From: Lachnospiraceae bacterium
GTDB lineage: Bacteria > Bacillota > Clostridia > Lachnospirales > Lachnospiraceae
DNA length: 58,064 nucleotides
Direction: 5' to 3'
NCBI GenBank assembly: GCA_017622505.1
Contig: JAGAQZ010000113.1
Location: 1 to 58,064 of the forward strand
Below are positions 34,604-45,049 of the stretch, one piece after another. Numbering within the stretch: position 1 is the first letter of the stretch; each line of letters begins with the position of its first letter. The notes under the pieces were generated by a model, which made no database searches, had not been told where the DNA came from, and saw only the letters and a list, made by a program, of their open reading frames with translations. A program made the translations under genes and the position numbers.

Positions 34604-37600
34604 ATGGATATTTCTTTCGAAAGACCGTGGTTTTTACTACTGATTCCGGTAGTCATCGGTTTGTTGATTTTTTCCATGCGCTATATGATTGCGCAGAATA
34701 AGAAGACAAGAATAGGGCAGGTTGTGGTGCGTTCGATTTTGGCTACAGCCTTGGTTCTTGCGCTTGCGCAGGTGTCAATTAAATGGGTGGGACGTGACGT
34801 TACCACCATTTTTCTCGTGGATGTTTCCGACAGTGTAAGGGAGCAGCGGGAAGAAGTTATTGAGTTTGTTAATCAGGCTGTGGAGGAAAAGGGGAAGCAT
34901 GATTACGTGGGTGTCATTGCATTTGGTAGTGACAGCCGTGTGGAACAGTTTATTTCCCAGGATATTTCTTTCTCGGAGTTCCAGACAGATGTTACAACGG
35001 AAGCGACGGATTTGGAAGAGGCGGTAAACATTGCCCTGGCTGAAATGCCGGAAGATTCCGCAAAGCGTATTGTTTTGATTACCGACGGTAACGAAAACGA
35101 GGGAAGTATTCGAAATACGGCGTCTTATGTGGTGGCAATGGGTTGTGATTTTCAGGTAAAGAAGCTGGAAGAAAACCTTGCCAATGAAGTGTATGTCAGC
35201 GATTTGTCCATTCCGGAAGAAGTGGGCATCGGCGAGAATTTTAACATTAATGTGGAAGTAGAAAGTAATGTTGCCTGTCAGGCGGTAGTAAGCCTGTATT
35301 CCGGCCGAACCTTAAAAGGGCAGCAGACCGTTATGTTACAGGATGGGACCAACCGCTTTGTTTTTATGGATACCCAGACGGACGAAGGTTTGAAGACCTA
35401 CCGAGTAACAGTGGAGGCGGCAGAGGATACCGTTACCATTAATAATGAATTTTCGGCGTATACCAATATTGAAGTAGAACTCCCACTGCTTTTGGTGGAA
35501 GGTTCCGAAGGAAAGGCGACAGAGTTCAAAGGAATTCTTGACAGTATCGGTGTGAAATATGATTGCGTGACGCCTTCCACGGTGCCTGCAACCTTGTCTG
35601 ATTTTACAGAGTATTCCGCAATTATTTTTGTGGATGTTTATGCGGATGACTTGCGTGACGGTTTTATGGAAAACCTTCAGACCTATATTAAAAATTACGG
35701 CGGCGGTTTCATTGTAACCGGTGGTCAGAACAGTTTTGCCCTGGGTAATTACCGTGATACCGTAATCGAAGAAGTTTTACCTGTTAAAATGGATTTACAA
35801 GGCGAGAATGAAGTGCCTGTTATGGCATTGCAAATGGTCATTGACCAGTCAGGCAGTATGAGTGACGGTAACGGTATTATTACGAACCTTGACCTGGCGA
35901 AAGAAGCGGCCAATGCGGCGGTAGAGAATGTGCGTGACACCGATTATGTGGGTGTTATGGCTTTTGATGACAGCTATGACAGAGTTGTACCTTTACAGTT
36001 GGCAACGGATAAGGGTGCTATTTCCAGTAAGATATTTGCAATCGGTATCGACGGCGGTACGTCTATTTATCCTGCACTTTTAGCAGCCGCAACGGATGTC
36101 AGCGAGTGCGAAGCGCAGATTAAGCATATCATTCTTCTGACAGACGGCCAGGATACCTATGGCGATTATGATGAGTTAAAAGAGACGATTAACGAGGCAG
36201 GCATTACTTTGTCTACCGTAGCGGTAGGAACAGGTTGTAATGATGTTCTTTTAAAGGATCTTGCAGAAAGCTGTAACGGACGTTATTTTTATACGGATAT
36301 CACAACGGATATTCCGAGAATTTTTGCCCAGGAAGTATTTTTATCTTCGAATACATATTTGATTCATGAGGAGTTTACACCGATTGTTTCTTCCAATGAC
36401 GCGATTCTGCGTGATGTGGTGGTAGACGGATTGCCTGTCTTAAAAGGATATGTGGCAACAACACCGAAAGAGCGAAGTATCCAGTTATTGCAGTCGCATT
36501 ACGGGGATCCTGTTTTATGCTATTGGCAGTACGGATTGGGTAAAACCGTTGCCTGGACTTCCGATATGACCGGTGAGTGGTCTGCCAATTATTCGGGTTG
36601 GGAGAATACCCAGCTGATGTGGCACAATATTATCCAGTATGTTACCCAGGATATGGGGATGGAAGGTGCATATGTGGAAGTGCAGCAGAACGGAAGCCGT
36701 TCGGAAATTCACTACACCACAGAAAATTTCAGTGCAGATACCGAAGTAATTGCAATGGTATTTGATGATGAAGGTAATGCGACAGAAGTGGTTTTGGACC
36801 CCGTAAAACCGGGAGAATATATTGCGGAAATTGATACTGCAACCACAGGTGTATATACGATTAACGTACAGCAAAAAGAAGGGGAAGAAGTGGTCAGCAG
36901 TATGAATACGGCGGCTATTAACCAGTATTCGTTGGAGTATCGTTTTTATCCTGAGAATACGTTGATGGAAGAGTATGTGGCTTCCGTGGGCGGTAGTATT
37001 ATAACGGAAGCATCGGAAGTGTTTGCAACCCAGCCCGAACACGTAAAGAGCCGGTGGAATTTGTCTACCATTCTTTTGGTAATGGCGGCTGTTTGGTTTG
37101 TTTGGGATATTGCGGTAAGACGATTCCATTTGGATTTATCCAAACTGGTGCCTGTAGAAGCTATGAAGCGTAAAAGTGCGGCCCGCAAGGAAAAGGCAGA
37201 TGAAAAGCGCCTGCTTAAGGCTGAAAAGAAGGCACAGAAGGAAGCCACAGCAGCAGATAAAAAATCATCGTCCAATGCGGCACTTCAGGCCGGTGCCATG
37301 ATGGCAGAAAGAAGCTATGAGAGTAGTGTGTCCCAGGTGAATAAACAAGTGACAGCGCAGCCGAATAAAGTAACAACTGCAACACCGCAGACAAATCAAA
37401 GGGCGGGAGCATCCCGGATGCAAGGAAATGCAATGCAGAATTCCGGTAATATTACGCAACAGATGAAGCGCAGTTCTAATGTAAGGGTTTGGACCAAAGG
37501 CGGTGGCGAGGTAACCGGTCAGAATATGAACCGAAACAACGCCGGTACAATGCCTGCGGGAAATCAAACGGCGCAACCGAACAATGCAGTGCAGAAAAAT

Positions 37601-37678
37601 GCTAAAAGTGCAAATAAAGGTAAGAAAGAGTTATTGAATACGCAGGCACTTTTAAGAGGTTTGGAAGAGGATGAGTAA
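34604..37678 (+). CDS. Large membrane protein with two VWA regions and a GATase-like segment
   Basis: Two N-terminal helices precede a first VWA region (DVSDS at residues 73-77). A beta domain and a GATase-like segment (YIKNYGGGFIVTGGQNSFALGNY) follow, then a second VWA domain with an intact MIDAS DQSGSMS at 414-420. A later helix lies near 817-836. The final 190 residues form a cytoplasmic tail that is Lys-rich first, then Gln/Asn/Ala-rich (NMNRNNAGTMPAGNQTAQPN). The ribosome binding site is GAGGTGC, near the ATG. The gene ends one base before the cellulase start, so the two are likely translated together. It probably forms the extracellular scaffold of the MoxR system. Confidence 0.85.
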   Translation: MDISFERPWFLLLIPVVIGLLIFSMRYMIAQNKKTRIGQVVVRSILATALVLALAQVSIKWVGRDVTTIFLVDVSDSVREQREEVIEFVNQAVEEKGKHDYVGVIAFGSDSRVEQFISQDISFSEFQTDVTTEATDLEEAVNIALAEMPEDSAKRIVLITDGNENEGSIRNTASYVVAMGCDFQVKKLEENLANEVYVSDLSIPEEVGIGENFNINVEVESNVACQAVVSLYSGRTLKGQQTVMLQDGTNRFVFMDTQTDEGLKTYRVTVEAAEDTVTINNEFSAYTNIEVELPLLLVEGSEGKATEFKGILDSIGVKYDCVTPSTVPATLSDFTEYSAIIFVDVYADDLRDGFMENLQTYIKNYGGGFIVTGGQNSFALGNYRDTVIEEVLPVKMDLQGENEVPVMALQMVIDQSGSMSDGNGIITNLDLAKEAANAAVENVRDTDYVGVMAFDDSYDRVVPLQLATDKGAISSKIFAIGIDGGTSIYPALLAAATDVSECEAQIKHIILLTDGQDTYGDYDELKETINEAGITLSTVAVGTGCNDVLLKDLAESCNGRYFYTDITTDIPRIFAQEVFLSSNTYLIHEEFTPIVSSNDAILRDVVVDGLPVLKGYVATTPKERSIQLLQSHYGDPVLCYWQYGLGKTVAWTSDMTGEWSANYSGWENTQLMWHNIIQYVTQDMGMEGAYVEVQQNGSRSEIHYTTENFSADTEVIAMVFDDEGNATEVVLDPVKPGEYIAEIDTATTGVYTINVQQKEGEEVVSSMNTAAINQYSLEYRFYPENTLMEEYVASVGGSIITEASEVFATQPEHVKSRWNLSTILLVMAAVWFVWDIAVRRFHLDLSKLVPVEAMKRKSAARKEKADEKRLLKAEKKAQKEATAADKKSSSNAALQAGAMMAERSYESSVSQVNKQVTAQPNKVTTATPQTNQRAGASRMQGNAMQNSGNITQQMKRSSNVRVWTKGGGEVTGQNMNRNNAGTMPAGNQTAQPNNAVQKNAKSANKGKKELLNTQALLRGLEEDE

Positions 37679-37679
37679 A

Positions 37680-40505
37680 ATGTCAGACAAAAAGAAGAAC
37701 GTAAATGAAGCGGTAGAAGCTGTTACAGTGGAAGATAGCACTGTAGAAAAAATAAATGAAAGCGTGGCGGAAACAAAAAAAGATAACGGTCAGGTGCAAA
37801 AACCTGAAAAAAAGAAAAAATGGTGGTTGATCATTTTAATCATCCTTCTTGTTATGGTAATTGGTGTAGGTGCTATGATTGCGGCTGCATTCGCAATTAT
37901 TAAGACGGTAGTAGGCGAAAAGGAAACTGTGGCCGAAGGTAATACCGAAACGCAATCGGTGGAAGAAACCGTATCGGAAGATTCTGTGGAAACAGATGGG
38001 GATAATTTTACCGGAAATACTACAAATACTAATATTAATACAGGTGAACTTTCTGAAAATGCAACTGAATATGAGGGAAGAAAAGGAACCGGTAAATACA
38101 ATTACGGCGAGGCGCTTCAAAAGGCAATTCTCTTTTATGAATTACAGCGTTCCGGTGATTTGCCGGAAGAAACCAGATGTAACTGGCGCGGGGATTCCGG
38201 TTTGTCCGATGGTGCGGATGTTGGTCTGGATTTGACCGGCGGTTTGTACGATGCCGGCGACCATGTAAAGTTTAATTTACCTATGGCGTATACGTCATCC
38301 ACTTTGGCATGGTCTGTGTATGAAAGCTATGACAGTTATGAAGAAAGCGGACAGCTTGTATATATTCAGGATACAATCCGCTGGATTAATGATTATTTTA
38401 TAAAATGTCATCCGGAAGAAAATGTATTCTACTATCAGGTTGGTGATGGTTCTGCGGATCACTCATGGTGGGGACCTGCAGAGGTAATGCAGATGAATCG
38501 CCCTGCTTATAAAGTGGATATGCAGAATCCCGGCTCTACGGTAAGTGCAGGGGCTGCGGCATCGCTGGCGTCTTGTTCGGTTGTTTTTAAGGATGAAGAT
38601 CCGGAATATTCCAAAGAATGTTTGGAGCACGCAATTCAGTTGTATGAATTTGCGGCAGAGACGAAAAGCGATGCGGGTTATACTGCGGCAAACGGCTTTT
38701 ATACATCCCATAGCGGCTTTTATGATGAATTAACCTGGGCAGCAGCCTGGTTGTATATTGCTACCGGAGATGACAAATATCTGGCTGATGCCAAAACTTA
38801 TTTTGCCCAGGCAGATACCAATCCGAAGTGGGCACATTGCTGGGATAACGTATCCATCGGTGCTGCAACTTTATTGGCTATGGAAACAGGAGATGCTACC
38901 TACAAGCAACTTGTGGAAGACAATTTGGATTATTGGACCACCGGCTTAAACGGTGAACGTATTACCTACTCCCCCCAGGGCCTTGCATGGTTGGATTCGT
39001 GGGGGTCTTTGCGATACTCTACAACAGAAGCTTTTGTGGCTTTGGTATACAGTAACTCTGACGTTTGTCCCGACAGCAAAAAAGCGACATATCATGACTT
39101 CGGTGTGGCGCAGGTAAATTACGCGCTGGGCGATACGGGAAGATCATATTTGATCGGGTTCGGAGAGGATTATCCCCAGAACCCCCATCACAGAACTGCG
39201 CAGGGTTCATACAGCAACAATATGAATGAGCCTGCAGAAGCAAGACACACTTTGTACGGTGCACTGGTGGGCGGACCGGATTCCAATGACGGTTATCAGG
39301 ATGAGGTTTCAAACTATATCAATAACGAAGTTGCCTGCGATTACAATGCAGGTATTGTTGGCGCGCTTGCCTGCCTGTACGAAGAGTTTGGCGGCCAGAC
39401 ACTGGTGAATTTTGGTGCGGTGGAAGAAGTGACCGCAGATGAGGTTTATATCGATGCATGCGTAAATGTAACAGGGGATAATCATTTGGAAGTAAAAGCA
39501 TATGTAACCAATGCTTCCGCATGGCCTGCAAGAAGCTTGGATCAGGTAACTTTGCGTTATTTTATGGATTTAAGCGAAGTGTATGCAAATGGCGGAAGTG
39601 CAAGCGATATATCATTGAATACAAACTACAGCCAGGGCGGAACGGCAGTAGGTGTTATGCCTTGGGATGAAGAAAATCACATTTATTACGTGGAGATTCA
39701 ATTCGCAGGCGAACCGATTTATCCGGGCGGACAGAGCAGTTACAAAAAAGAAGTGCAGTTTAGAATGACTTCTGCATCTGCTTGGGATAACAGCAATGAC
39801 TTCTCTTATCAGGATATTGCAGGAACGAACGGCAATAGCCTTGTAAAAGCATCTCATATGGCTTTATATGCCGACGGAGAATTGATTTTTGGTTCGGAAC
39901 CAGACGGTGAAGGCGTAGCTGTTTCAACACCGGTGCAGAATGATGCGGCAAACAATAATGCTACAGGTAGTCAGCAGAATCAAGGCGGAAACAATGGGCA
40001 GAATAATCAGCAGGGAACTACAACAACACCTGCAGGTTCTAATACAGCAAGCGGAAACGGACTTACCATGACAGTAGATAATCAATCCAAGAGCGGCAGC
40101 GGTTCCAGTATGTCATTTTTTATCACAGTCCGTAATGACGGCGAAGAGGCAGTAGCACTTTCGGATTTGGATATTCAATATTTCTTTACGGATGACGGCG
40201 ATAAGACTGTGAATTTCTACTGCGATTACGCATGTTTGTCAGGCAGTACTTATTCTGCAATTACGGATAAAGTGAACGGTAGTTTTACGGCAGTTTCCGG
40301 AAATAAAACCAATGCGGATACCAAGCTTTCCATCACTTGTGATTCTAAGGATGCATTGCGTCCTGGCGATGAAGTAACCATTCAGGTTCGCGTGGCGAAA
40401 GAAGACTGGAGCAATTTTAATTTCAGTAATGATTTCTCGGCAGGCGGTGCGGATAAAATTGCTGTGTTCTGTGAAGGAGATTTGGTTATCGGAAGTCAGC
40501 CATAA
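37680..40505 (+). CDS. Membrane-anchored GH9 endoglucanase with CBM3c and CBM3
   Basis: GH9 enzymes hydrolyse beta-1,4-glucan by inversion. The N-terminus is a 47-residue charged cytoplasmic stretch with one helix (about 48-74) and no cleavage site, so the enzyme is a type II cell-bound protein. The catalytic domain has DLTGGLYDAGDHVKFNLPMA with nucleophile-activating Asp194 and acid Glu550 in NNEVACDYNAG. A CBM3c module (about 595-745) follows directly, as in processive Cel9 enzymes. A Gln/Asn linker and a second CBM3 domain (about 790-941) end the protein. I prefer ATG 37680, with AAGAGG 9 bases away; ATG 37671 overlaps the previous gene. Lack of a dockerin argues against a cellulosome. Confidence 0.93.
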   Translation: MSDKKKNVNEAVEAVTVEDSTVEKINESVAETKKDNGQVQKPEKKKKWWLIILIILLVMVIGVGAMIAAAFAIIKTVVGEKETVAEGNTETQSVEETVSEDSVETDGDNFTGNTTNTNINTGELSENATEYEGRKGTGKYNYGEALQKAILFYELQRSGDLPEETRCNWRGDSGLSDGADVGLDLTGGLYDAGDHVKFNLPMAYTSSTLAWSVYESYDSYEESGQLVYIQDTIRWINDYFIKCHPEENVFYYQVGDGSADHSWWGPAEVMQMNRPAYKVDMQNPGSTVSAGAAASLASCSVVFKDEDPEYSKECLEHAIQLYEFAAETKSDAGYTAANGFYTSHSGFYDELTWAAAWLYIATGDDKYLADAKTYFAQADTNPKWAHCWDNVSIGAATLLAMETGDATYKQLVEDNLDYWTTGLNGERITYSPQGLAWLDSWGSLRYSTTEAFVALVYSNSDVCPDSKKATYHDFGVAQVNYALGDTGRSYLIGFGEDYPQNPHHRTAQGSYSNNMNEPAEARHTLYGALVGGPDSNDGYQDEVSNYINNEVACDYNAGIVGALACLYEEFGGQTLVNFGAVEEVTADEVYIDACVNVTGDNHLEVKAYVTNASAWPARSLDQVTLRYFMDLSEVYANGGSASDISLNTNYSQGGTAVGVMPWDEENHIYYVEIQFAGEPIYPGGQSSYKKEVQFRMTSASAWDNSNDFSYQDIAGTNGNSLVKASHMALYADGELIFGSEPDGEGVAVSTPVQNDAANNNATGSQQNQGGNNGQNNQQGTTTTPAGSNTASGNGLTMTVDNQSKSGSGSSMSFFITVRNDGEEAVALSDLDIQYFFTDDGDKTVNFYCDYACLSGSTYSAITDKVNGSFTAVSGNKTNADTKLSITCDSKDALRPGDEVTIQVRVAKEDWSNFNFSNDFSAGGADKIAVFCEGDLVIGSQP

Positions 40506-40716
40506 AATAGCGGTTTAAAAATTTTTATATCTTAAAATCTACCAAAAAACACTGGATTTCTTTTTAAAATATGGTAAGATATAAATAAATCACAGAAAGT
40601 TCACATTTTTCTTCAAAAATATAAGAAACATCTGTGAAAAGGGAAAAGCAAATCCATTGGGGAATGGTTGATTTTGTGTAAAATATAACGAGGTGGGACT
40701 CGAAAGGAGGATAACC

Positions 40717-41406
40717 GTGACACATACATATGAGTTATCAGTTATTATGAGAGAATTGTTGGCAGGAAATAAGAAAGCGTTTCAGGATCTTTATGATTTG
40801 ACCGCAAATGATTTCTATTTCCACATTAAGCTGATTGTAAATAATGATGAAGAAGCAGCTAAATTAATTGTAAAAATATATAAGAGTATGGCGATGCGTC
40901 TTGGCAGACTTCAGAAACCGGAAGATGCAGTGAAGTGGATGAACGGTATTATGTACGGACATTTGATGGATTGGATGAATGTACACTGTTCTACGATGCT
41001 TATGGACGAAGAAATGGGTAGATTTGATCAGATGCCTGTTGTACCTGTTGTAGAAGGCGGCGCAACTATGTTTACTGAAGCAGAGACTGCAACACTTGCT
41101 GCAAATTATATCTCACAGTTGCCTGAGGTACACTTGATTACCGCACTTGCATATTTCTATGATAATATTGAATTACAGGAAACTGCTGAATTGCTTCAGT
41201 GCGAGGATACCAGAATCAAGACCAGAGCGAAATATGCAATTCGTCTCATCGAAAGCTATTGTAAGGATTATGCAAAGCAGAACAATATAGAGATTCAGCC
41301 GGTTGATACCCATATGATTCTTCTCGCATTTGTACTTCTTGCCAAGGATACCGTATTACCGGGCAAGAGAGAGCTGTATTTTGATATTGCACAGGCGGTA
41401 TCATAG
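40717..41406 (+). CDS. Sigma-70-like regulator, diverged
   Basis: The protein has the general plan of a sigma factor: a region-2-like N-terminus (RELLAGNKKAFQDLYDLTANDF, IVNNDEEAAKLIVKIYKSM) and a region-4-like helix-turn-helix (LPEVHLITALAYFYDNIELQETAELLQCEDTRIKTRAKYAIRLIES). The usual acidic DAEDLxQE core of region 2 is replaced by NDEEAAKLIVK, so promoter melting ability is uncertain. The start is GTG 40717 with AAAGGAGG 6 bases upstream; an in-frame GTG at 40693 is less likely. The preceding 210 bases hold only an inverted repeat (TCACAGA...TCTGTGA, 40590-40640) and a weak TGGTAAGAT -10. A terminator follows. Confidence 0.6.
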   Translation: MTHTYELSVIMRELLAGNKKAFQDLYDLTANDFYFHIKLIVNNDEEAAKLIVKIYKSMAMRLGRLQKPEDAVKWMNGIMYGHLMDWMNVHCSTMLMDEEMGRFDQMPVVPVVEGGATMFTEAETATLAANYISQLPEVHLITALAYFYDNIELQETAELLQCEDTRIKTRAKYAIRLIESYCKDYAKQNNIEIQPVDTHMILLAFVLLAKDTVLPGKRELYFDIAQAVS

Positions 41407-41448
41407 GAGCTGTTGCAGTAAAATAAGATTAGTATTATATGAACCATT

Positions 41449-41494
41449 AGGTCACTTTTATCATGGGTTTATACCTTGGTAAGAGTGGCCTTTT
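41449..41494 (+). terminator. Terminator after the sigma-like gene
   Basis: AGGTCACTTTTATC (41449-41462) pairs with GGTAAGAGTGGCCT (41478-41491) through G-U pairs and is followed by TTTT. Confidence 0.75.
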
Positions 41495-41584
41495 ATGTTA
41501 TACTTATTCATAGAATTATACGTAGTATTTATTATATAAATATCCTTGAAAGAGTATATAAGTTGAAATAAACAGGAGACATAC

Positions 41585-44500
41585 ATGGCATTACAGTTTT
41601 GGTTCGGAGCATCCGGCGCAGGGAAAAGTACGGGTGTTCAGGAGAAAATGATAGAAGAGGCAATTCAGAATCCGGACAAGAATTATTTTATGATTGTGCC
41701 GGATCAGTTTACGATGCAAACACAGAAGCAGATGGTTAAAATGCATCCTGACGGAGGGATTTTAAATATCGACGTGTTAAGTTTCGGCCGCTTGTCTCAT
41801 CGCATCTTTGAAGAGGTGGGAAGGGATGACCGCTTGGTGCTTGATGACACCGGAAAATGTCTTTTGCTTCGTAAGGTTGCCGAAGCGGAGAAAGAGCATA
41901 TTCCTGTTCTTGCCGTAGGCTTGAAGAAACCAGGCTATATTCAGGAAGTGAAATCGGTCCTTTCGGAATTTATGCAGTACGGATTGAAGCCGGAGGATGT
42001 GGAGAAACTTTCGGAATATTCCGAACACAAAAGACCGTTATATTTAAAATTAAAAGATTTAAGTCATATTTACAGCGCCTTTTTAAAAGAATGCGAAGAT
42101 AAGTTTATCACCAAAGAAGAAACCTTGGATTTGCTTACAAAACGCTTAAAATTGTCTGAGACAGTGAAGCGAAGTACTTTTGTATTCGATGGTTTTACAG
42201 GTTTTACACCGATTCAGAATAACGTTATTGAAGAGCTGATGTGTCTGTCGGAGAACGTCATTATTACGTTGGAGATGGACCACAGATACAGCCCCTATCG
42301 TATGGAAGGAGAGGACTTCTTATTTCATTTAAGTTGTCAGACGGTAAGGAATTTACAAAAGAAGGCTGAATTAAACCGCATTCCGATGAAAGACGAGATA
42401 ATGCTTTCCCATACACCGGTAAAGCGCTTTGAAAACAATGCGGAACTTTCCCACTTGGAGCGTAATCTTTTCCGTGAAAAGGGAGGTACTTACAAAGAAG
42501 CTGTTTCGTCAATTCAAATAGTCAGGGCGGCTAATGTGCGTGAAGAATGCAGTTGTTTGTGTGCCGAAATGTTTGGGATGATTGAAAAGCAAGGGTATCG
42601 TTATCGCGACATTGCCGTGGTGACGGGTAATATGAGCCAATATGAGGCACCTTTGCGTCAGCAGTTTGAAAAGTATGGCGTACCCTATTTTATGGATGCA
42701 ACAAGGGATTTATTGAGCAATCCTTTTGTGGCATTTCTTCGTAATGCCATTATAGTGTTGCGTTATGGATTTCATTATACGGATGTATTTCGCTTCCTTC
42801 GCAGTGGTATGACAGATTTTACGAGAGAAGAAATTGACAGACTGGAAAATTATGTAAGAGCAAGAGGAATCAAAGGATATCCGGTATGGAATTCGCCTTT
42901 TAAGTATGCGCATAAAGAGAGTAAAAAGGATGAAAAGGCATTTGCAAGCATTAACGATTTGAGAGCGCGATTGGCAGGCATATTTGCTACCCTTGTGTCA
43001 GAAAGTCAGGGAGGCGTTCTTCCGGCACGCAAATGGTGTGAAGTCTTTTATCATTTCTGCGTAGCGCAGAATGTAGAGAAGAAACTGGAAGATTATGCGG
43101 TACAGTTAGAAGAGCGAAATGATTTGTCGGGAGCATTGGAATATCGGCAGATTTACAGACTGATTATGGATTTATTTAATCAGATTGCGGAATTGCTGGA
43201 TGGAGATTTATTGTCACTGCAGGAGTTTTCGGATATTTTGGATGCGGGCTTTGGTGAAATTCGTGTCCGTACCATTCCGCAGGGCGTGGATTTGCTTGTA
43301 GTAGGCGATATCGAGAGAACCAGACTAAAAGATATTAAAGCACTGTTTTTCCTTGGTGTTAACGATGGCAATATTCCCCAGAGCAGCAGTAAGGGCGGTC
43401 TTATTTCCGATATGGAAAGGGAGTTTCTTTTAAGTTCCGGTCAGGAGCTTGCGCCTACACCGGCATCCCAGATGTTTATTGAACATTTATATTTATATAT
43501 GAATTTAACAAAGCCTTCGGAGCATTTGTATTTGTCCTATGCGGTTATGGAAGAAGACGGCAGCAGTAAGCGTCCGGCTTATCTGATTACGGAATTAGAA
43601 AAGTTGTTTCCGCTACTTGAGACAAAAACACAAAGCCAAAACGCGGTAATTTTATCTGCGGAAGATGCGAAAAACAGAATCAGTATGTTACTGCGCGAAT
43701 ATGTTTCGGGCAATTTGTCTGAGGAAGACTGCAGGGAATTATTTGCGTTATACGGTGACTTGTCCGGAAGGGAAGAGTATAAGGAATGGCTTTCTGATAT
43801 TACGGAAGCAGCTTTTATGCGTTACAATCCTACCGATTTGGAACAGAAGCTTGCGATGGAATTATACGGTAAAATATTAGAGTGCAGTATCAGTAGTTTG
43901 GAGAAGTTTGCCGGGTGTCACTATGCGCATTTTATCTCTTACGGATTGCATTTGGAAGAGCGTGAAGAATACGGCTTTGAGAATATGGACATGGGTAATG
44001 TAATGCATGATATTCTTCAAATGTTCGGTCAAAAGCTGGTGTCCGAGAATTTGGACTGGATGACGATAGACAGTGATGTGATTGATGATTTTATCGAAGA
44101 AGCGGTTGATAAAGTGGCGGTGAATTACGATGGTGCCATTTTACAGGAAGGCGCGAAGAACCGTTATTACCGTAACCAGTTAAAGCGTATTGTACAGCGT
44201 AGTATTAATACATTACAGGTGCAGTTGCAACACGGAAGCTTTCAGCCCTTTGCATATGAGAAACAATTTACGGATATTTACAATTTCGGAACCGGGGATG
44301 GAAAAGCAAAGGCGGGAGAACAAGGTCCAAATAGCCCGAACGGACAGCTTCTTTTAAAAGGTCGTATTGACCGCATTGATGCCTGCGTCCAACCGGATGA
44401 AGTGTTTGTAAAAGTGTTGGACTATAAATCCGGTCAGCATGAGTTTGATATTAACAGCCTTTATTACGGTGTTTCTCTGCAGTTGGCAGTATATTTGAGT

Positions 44501-45049
44501 CAGGCGGTTAAAATGTTGCGGGAGAAATACCCGAACAAAGATGTGATACCGGCAGCCATGCTTTACTATTGCACACAGGATCCCATTATTTCGACCGACA
44601 AGGTTATGAGTCCGGAAGAGAGTGATAAAGAGATACTTCGCGCACTGAAGACCAGTGGGGCAGTAGCTGCAAGGGCAGGGATTGTAGATGCCTTGGATCA
44701 TGATTTGAAACAACATTCCATGGTGGTGCCGGTCAGTGTGACCAAAGACGGAATTAAATTAACCAAAAGTGTTTATGATCCGGTGGTTTTAAATAAAATC
44801 CTGGATTATGCGAAAGAGAAAACCATTCAATTGGCAGAGCAGATTGTGAACGGTAAAATTGAAGTTTCGCCCACAATCATTGGGGAAAAGGATTCCTGTA
44901 CCTACTGCGCATATAAAGATGTATGCGGATTTGATGCCAAGATAAAAGGATATGAGAAAATACAACCGAAAGTGATGAATTTAGAGGAGTTTGAAGGGAG
45001 TATAGCCGATGGCGGTGAAGTACACGGAGGATCAGCAGAAGGTAATTGA
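41585..45049 (+). CDS. addB: Helicase-exonuclease AddAB, AddB subunit
   Basis: AddB pairs with AddA to process double-strand DNA breaks to recombinogenic ends. The N-terminal helicase-like motif is GASGAGKST. The C-terminal RecB-type nuclease has VLDYKSGQHEF (Asp/Lys metal site) and QLAVYL. A 4Fe-4S cluster is indicated by C778 in AGCHYAHF and C1105-x2-C1108-x5-C1114 in CTYCAYKDVC, the AddB pattern. The length of 1154 residues is normal. AGGAG precedes the ATG. The 3' end overlaps addA by 41 bases in a different frame, so the two subunits are translationally coupled. Confidence 0.97.
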   Translation: MALQFWFGASGAGKSTGVQEKMIEEAIQNPDKNYFMIVPDQFTMQTQKQMVKMHPDGGILNIDVLSFGRLSHRIFEEVGRDDRLVLDDTGKCLLLRKVAEAEKEHIPVLAVGLKKPGYIQEVKSVLSEFMQYGLKPEDVEKLSEYSEHKRPLYLKLKDLSHIYSAFLKECEDKFITKEETLDLLTKRLKLSETVKRSTFVFDGFTGFTPIQNNVIEELMCLSENVIITLEMDHRYSPYRMEGEDFLFHLSCQTVRNLQKKAELNRIPMKDEIMLSHTPVKRFENNAELSHLERNLFREKGGTYKEAVSSIQIVRAANVREECSCLCAEMFGMIEKQGYRYRDIAVVTGNMSQYEAPLRQQFEKYGVPYFMDATRDLLSNPFVAFLRNAIIVLRYGFHYTDVFRFLRSGMTDFTREEIDRLENYVRARGIKGYPVWNSPFKYAHKESKKDEKAFASINDLRARLAGIFATLVSESQGGVLPARKWCEVFYHFCVAQNVEKKLEDYAVQLEERNDLSGALEYRQIYRLIMDLFNQIAELLDGDLLSLQEFSDILDAGFGEIRVRTIPQGVDLLVVGDIERTRLKDIKALFFLGVNDGNIPQSSSKGGLISDMEREFLLSSGQELAPTPASQMFIEHLYLYMNLTKPSEHLYLSYAVMEEDGSSKRPAYLITELEKLFPLLETKTQSQNAVILSAEDAKNRISMLLREYVSGNLSEEDCRELFALYGDLSGREEYKEWLSDITEAAFMRYNPTDLEQKLAMELYGKILECSISSLEKFAGCHYAHFISYGLHLEEREEYGFENMDMGNVMHDILQMFGQKLVSENLDWMTIDSDVIDDFIEEAVDKVAVNYDGAILQEGAKNRYYRNQLKRIVQRSINTLQVQLQHGSFQPFAYEKQFTDIYNFGTGDGKAKAGEQGPNSPNGQLLLKGRIDRIDACVQPDEVFVKVLDYKSGQHEFDINSLYYGVSLQLAVYLSQAVKMLREKYPNKDVIPAAMLYYCTQDPIISTDKVMSPEESDKEILRALKTSGAVAARAGIVDALDHDLKQHSMVVPVSVTKDGIKLTKSVYDPVVLNKILDYAKEKTIQLAEQIVNGKIEVSPTIIGEKDSCTYCAYKDVCGFDAKIKGYEKIQPKVMNLEEFEGSIADGGEVHGGSAEGN

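Noticed and set aside
36515-37129. A 204-codon minus-strand ORF
   Set aside because: It is wholly inside the VWA gene, has no SD and reads as a frame shadow.
40506-40716. The inverted repeat TCACAGA...TCTGTGA as a riboswitch or small RNA
   Set aside because: The arms are short and 30 or more bases apart, with no T-run; noted only with the downstream gene.
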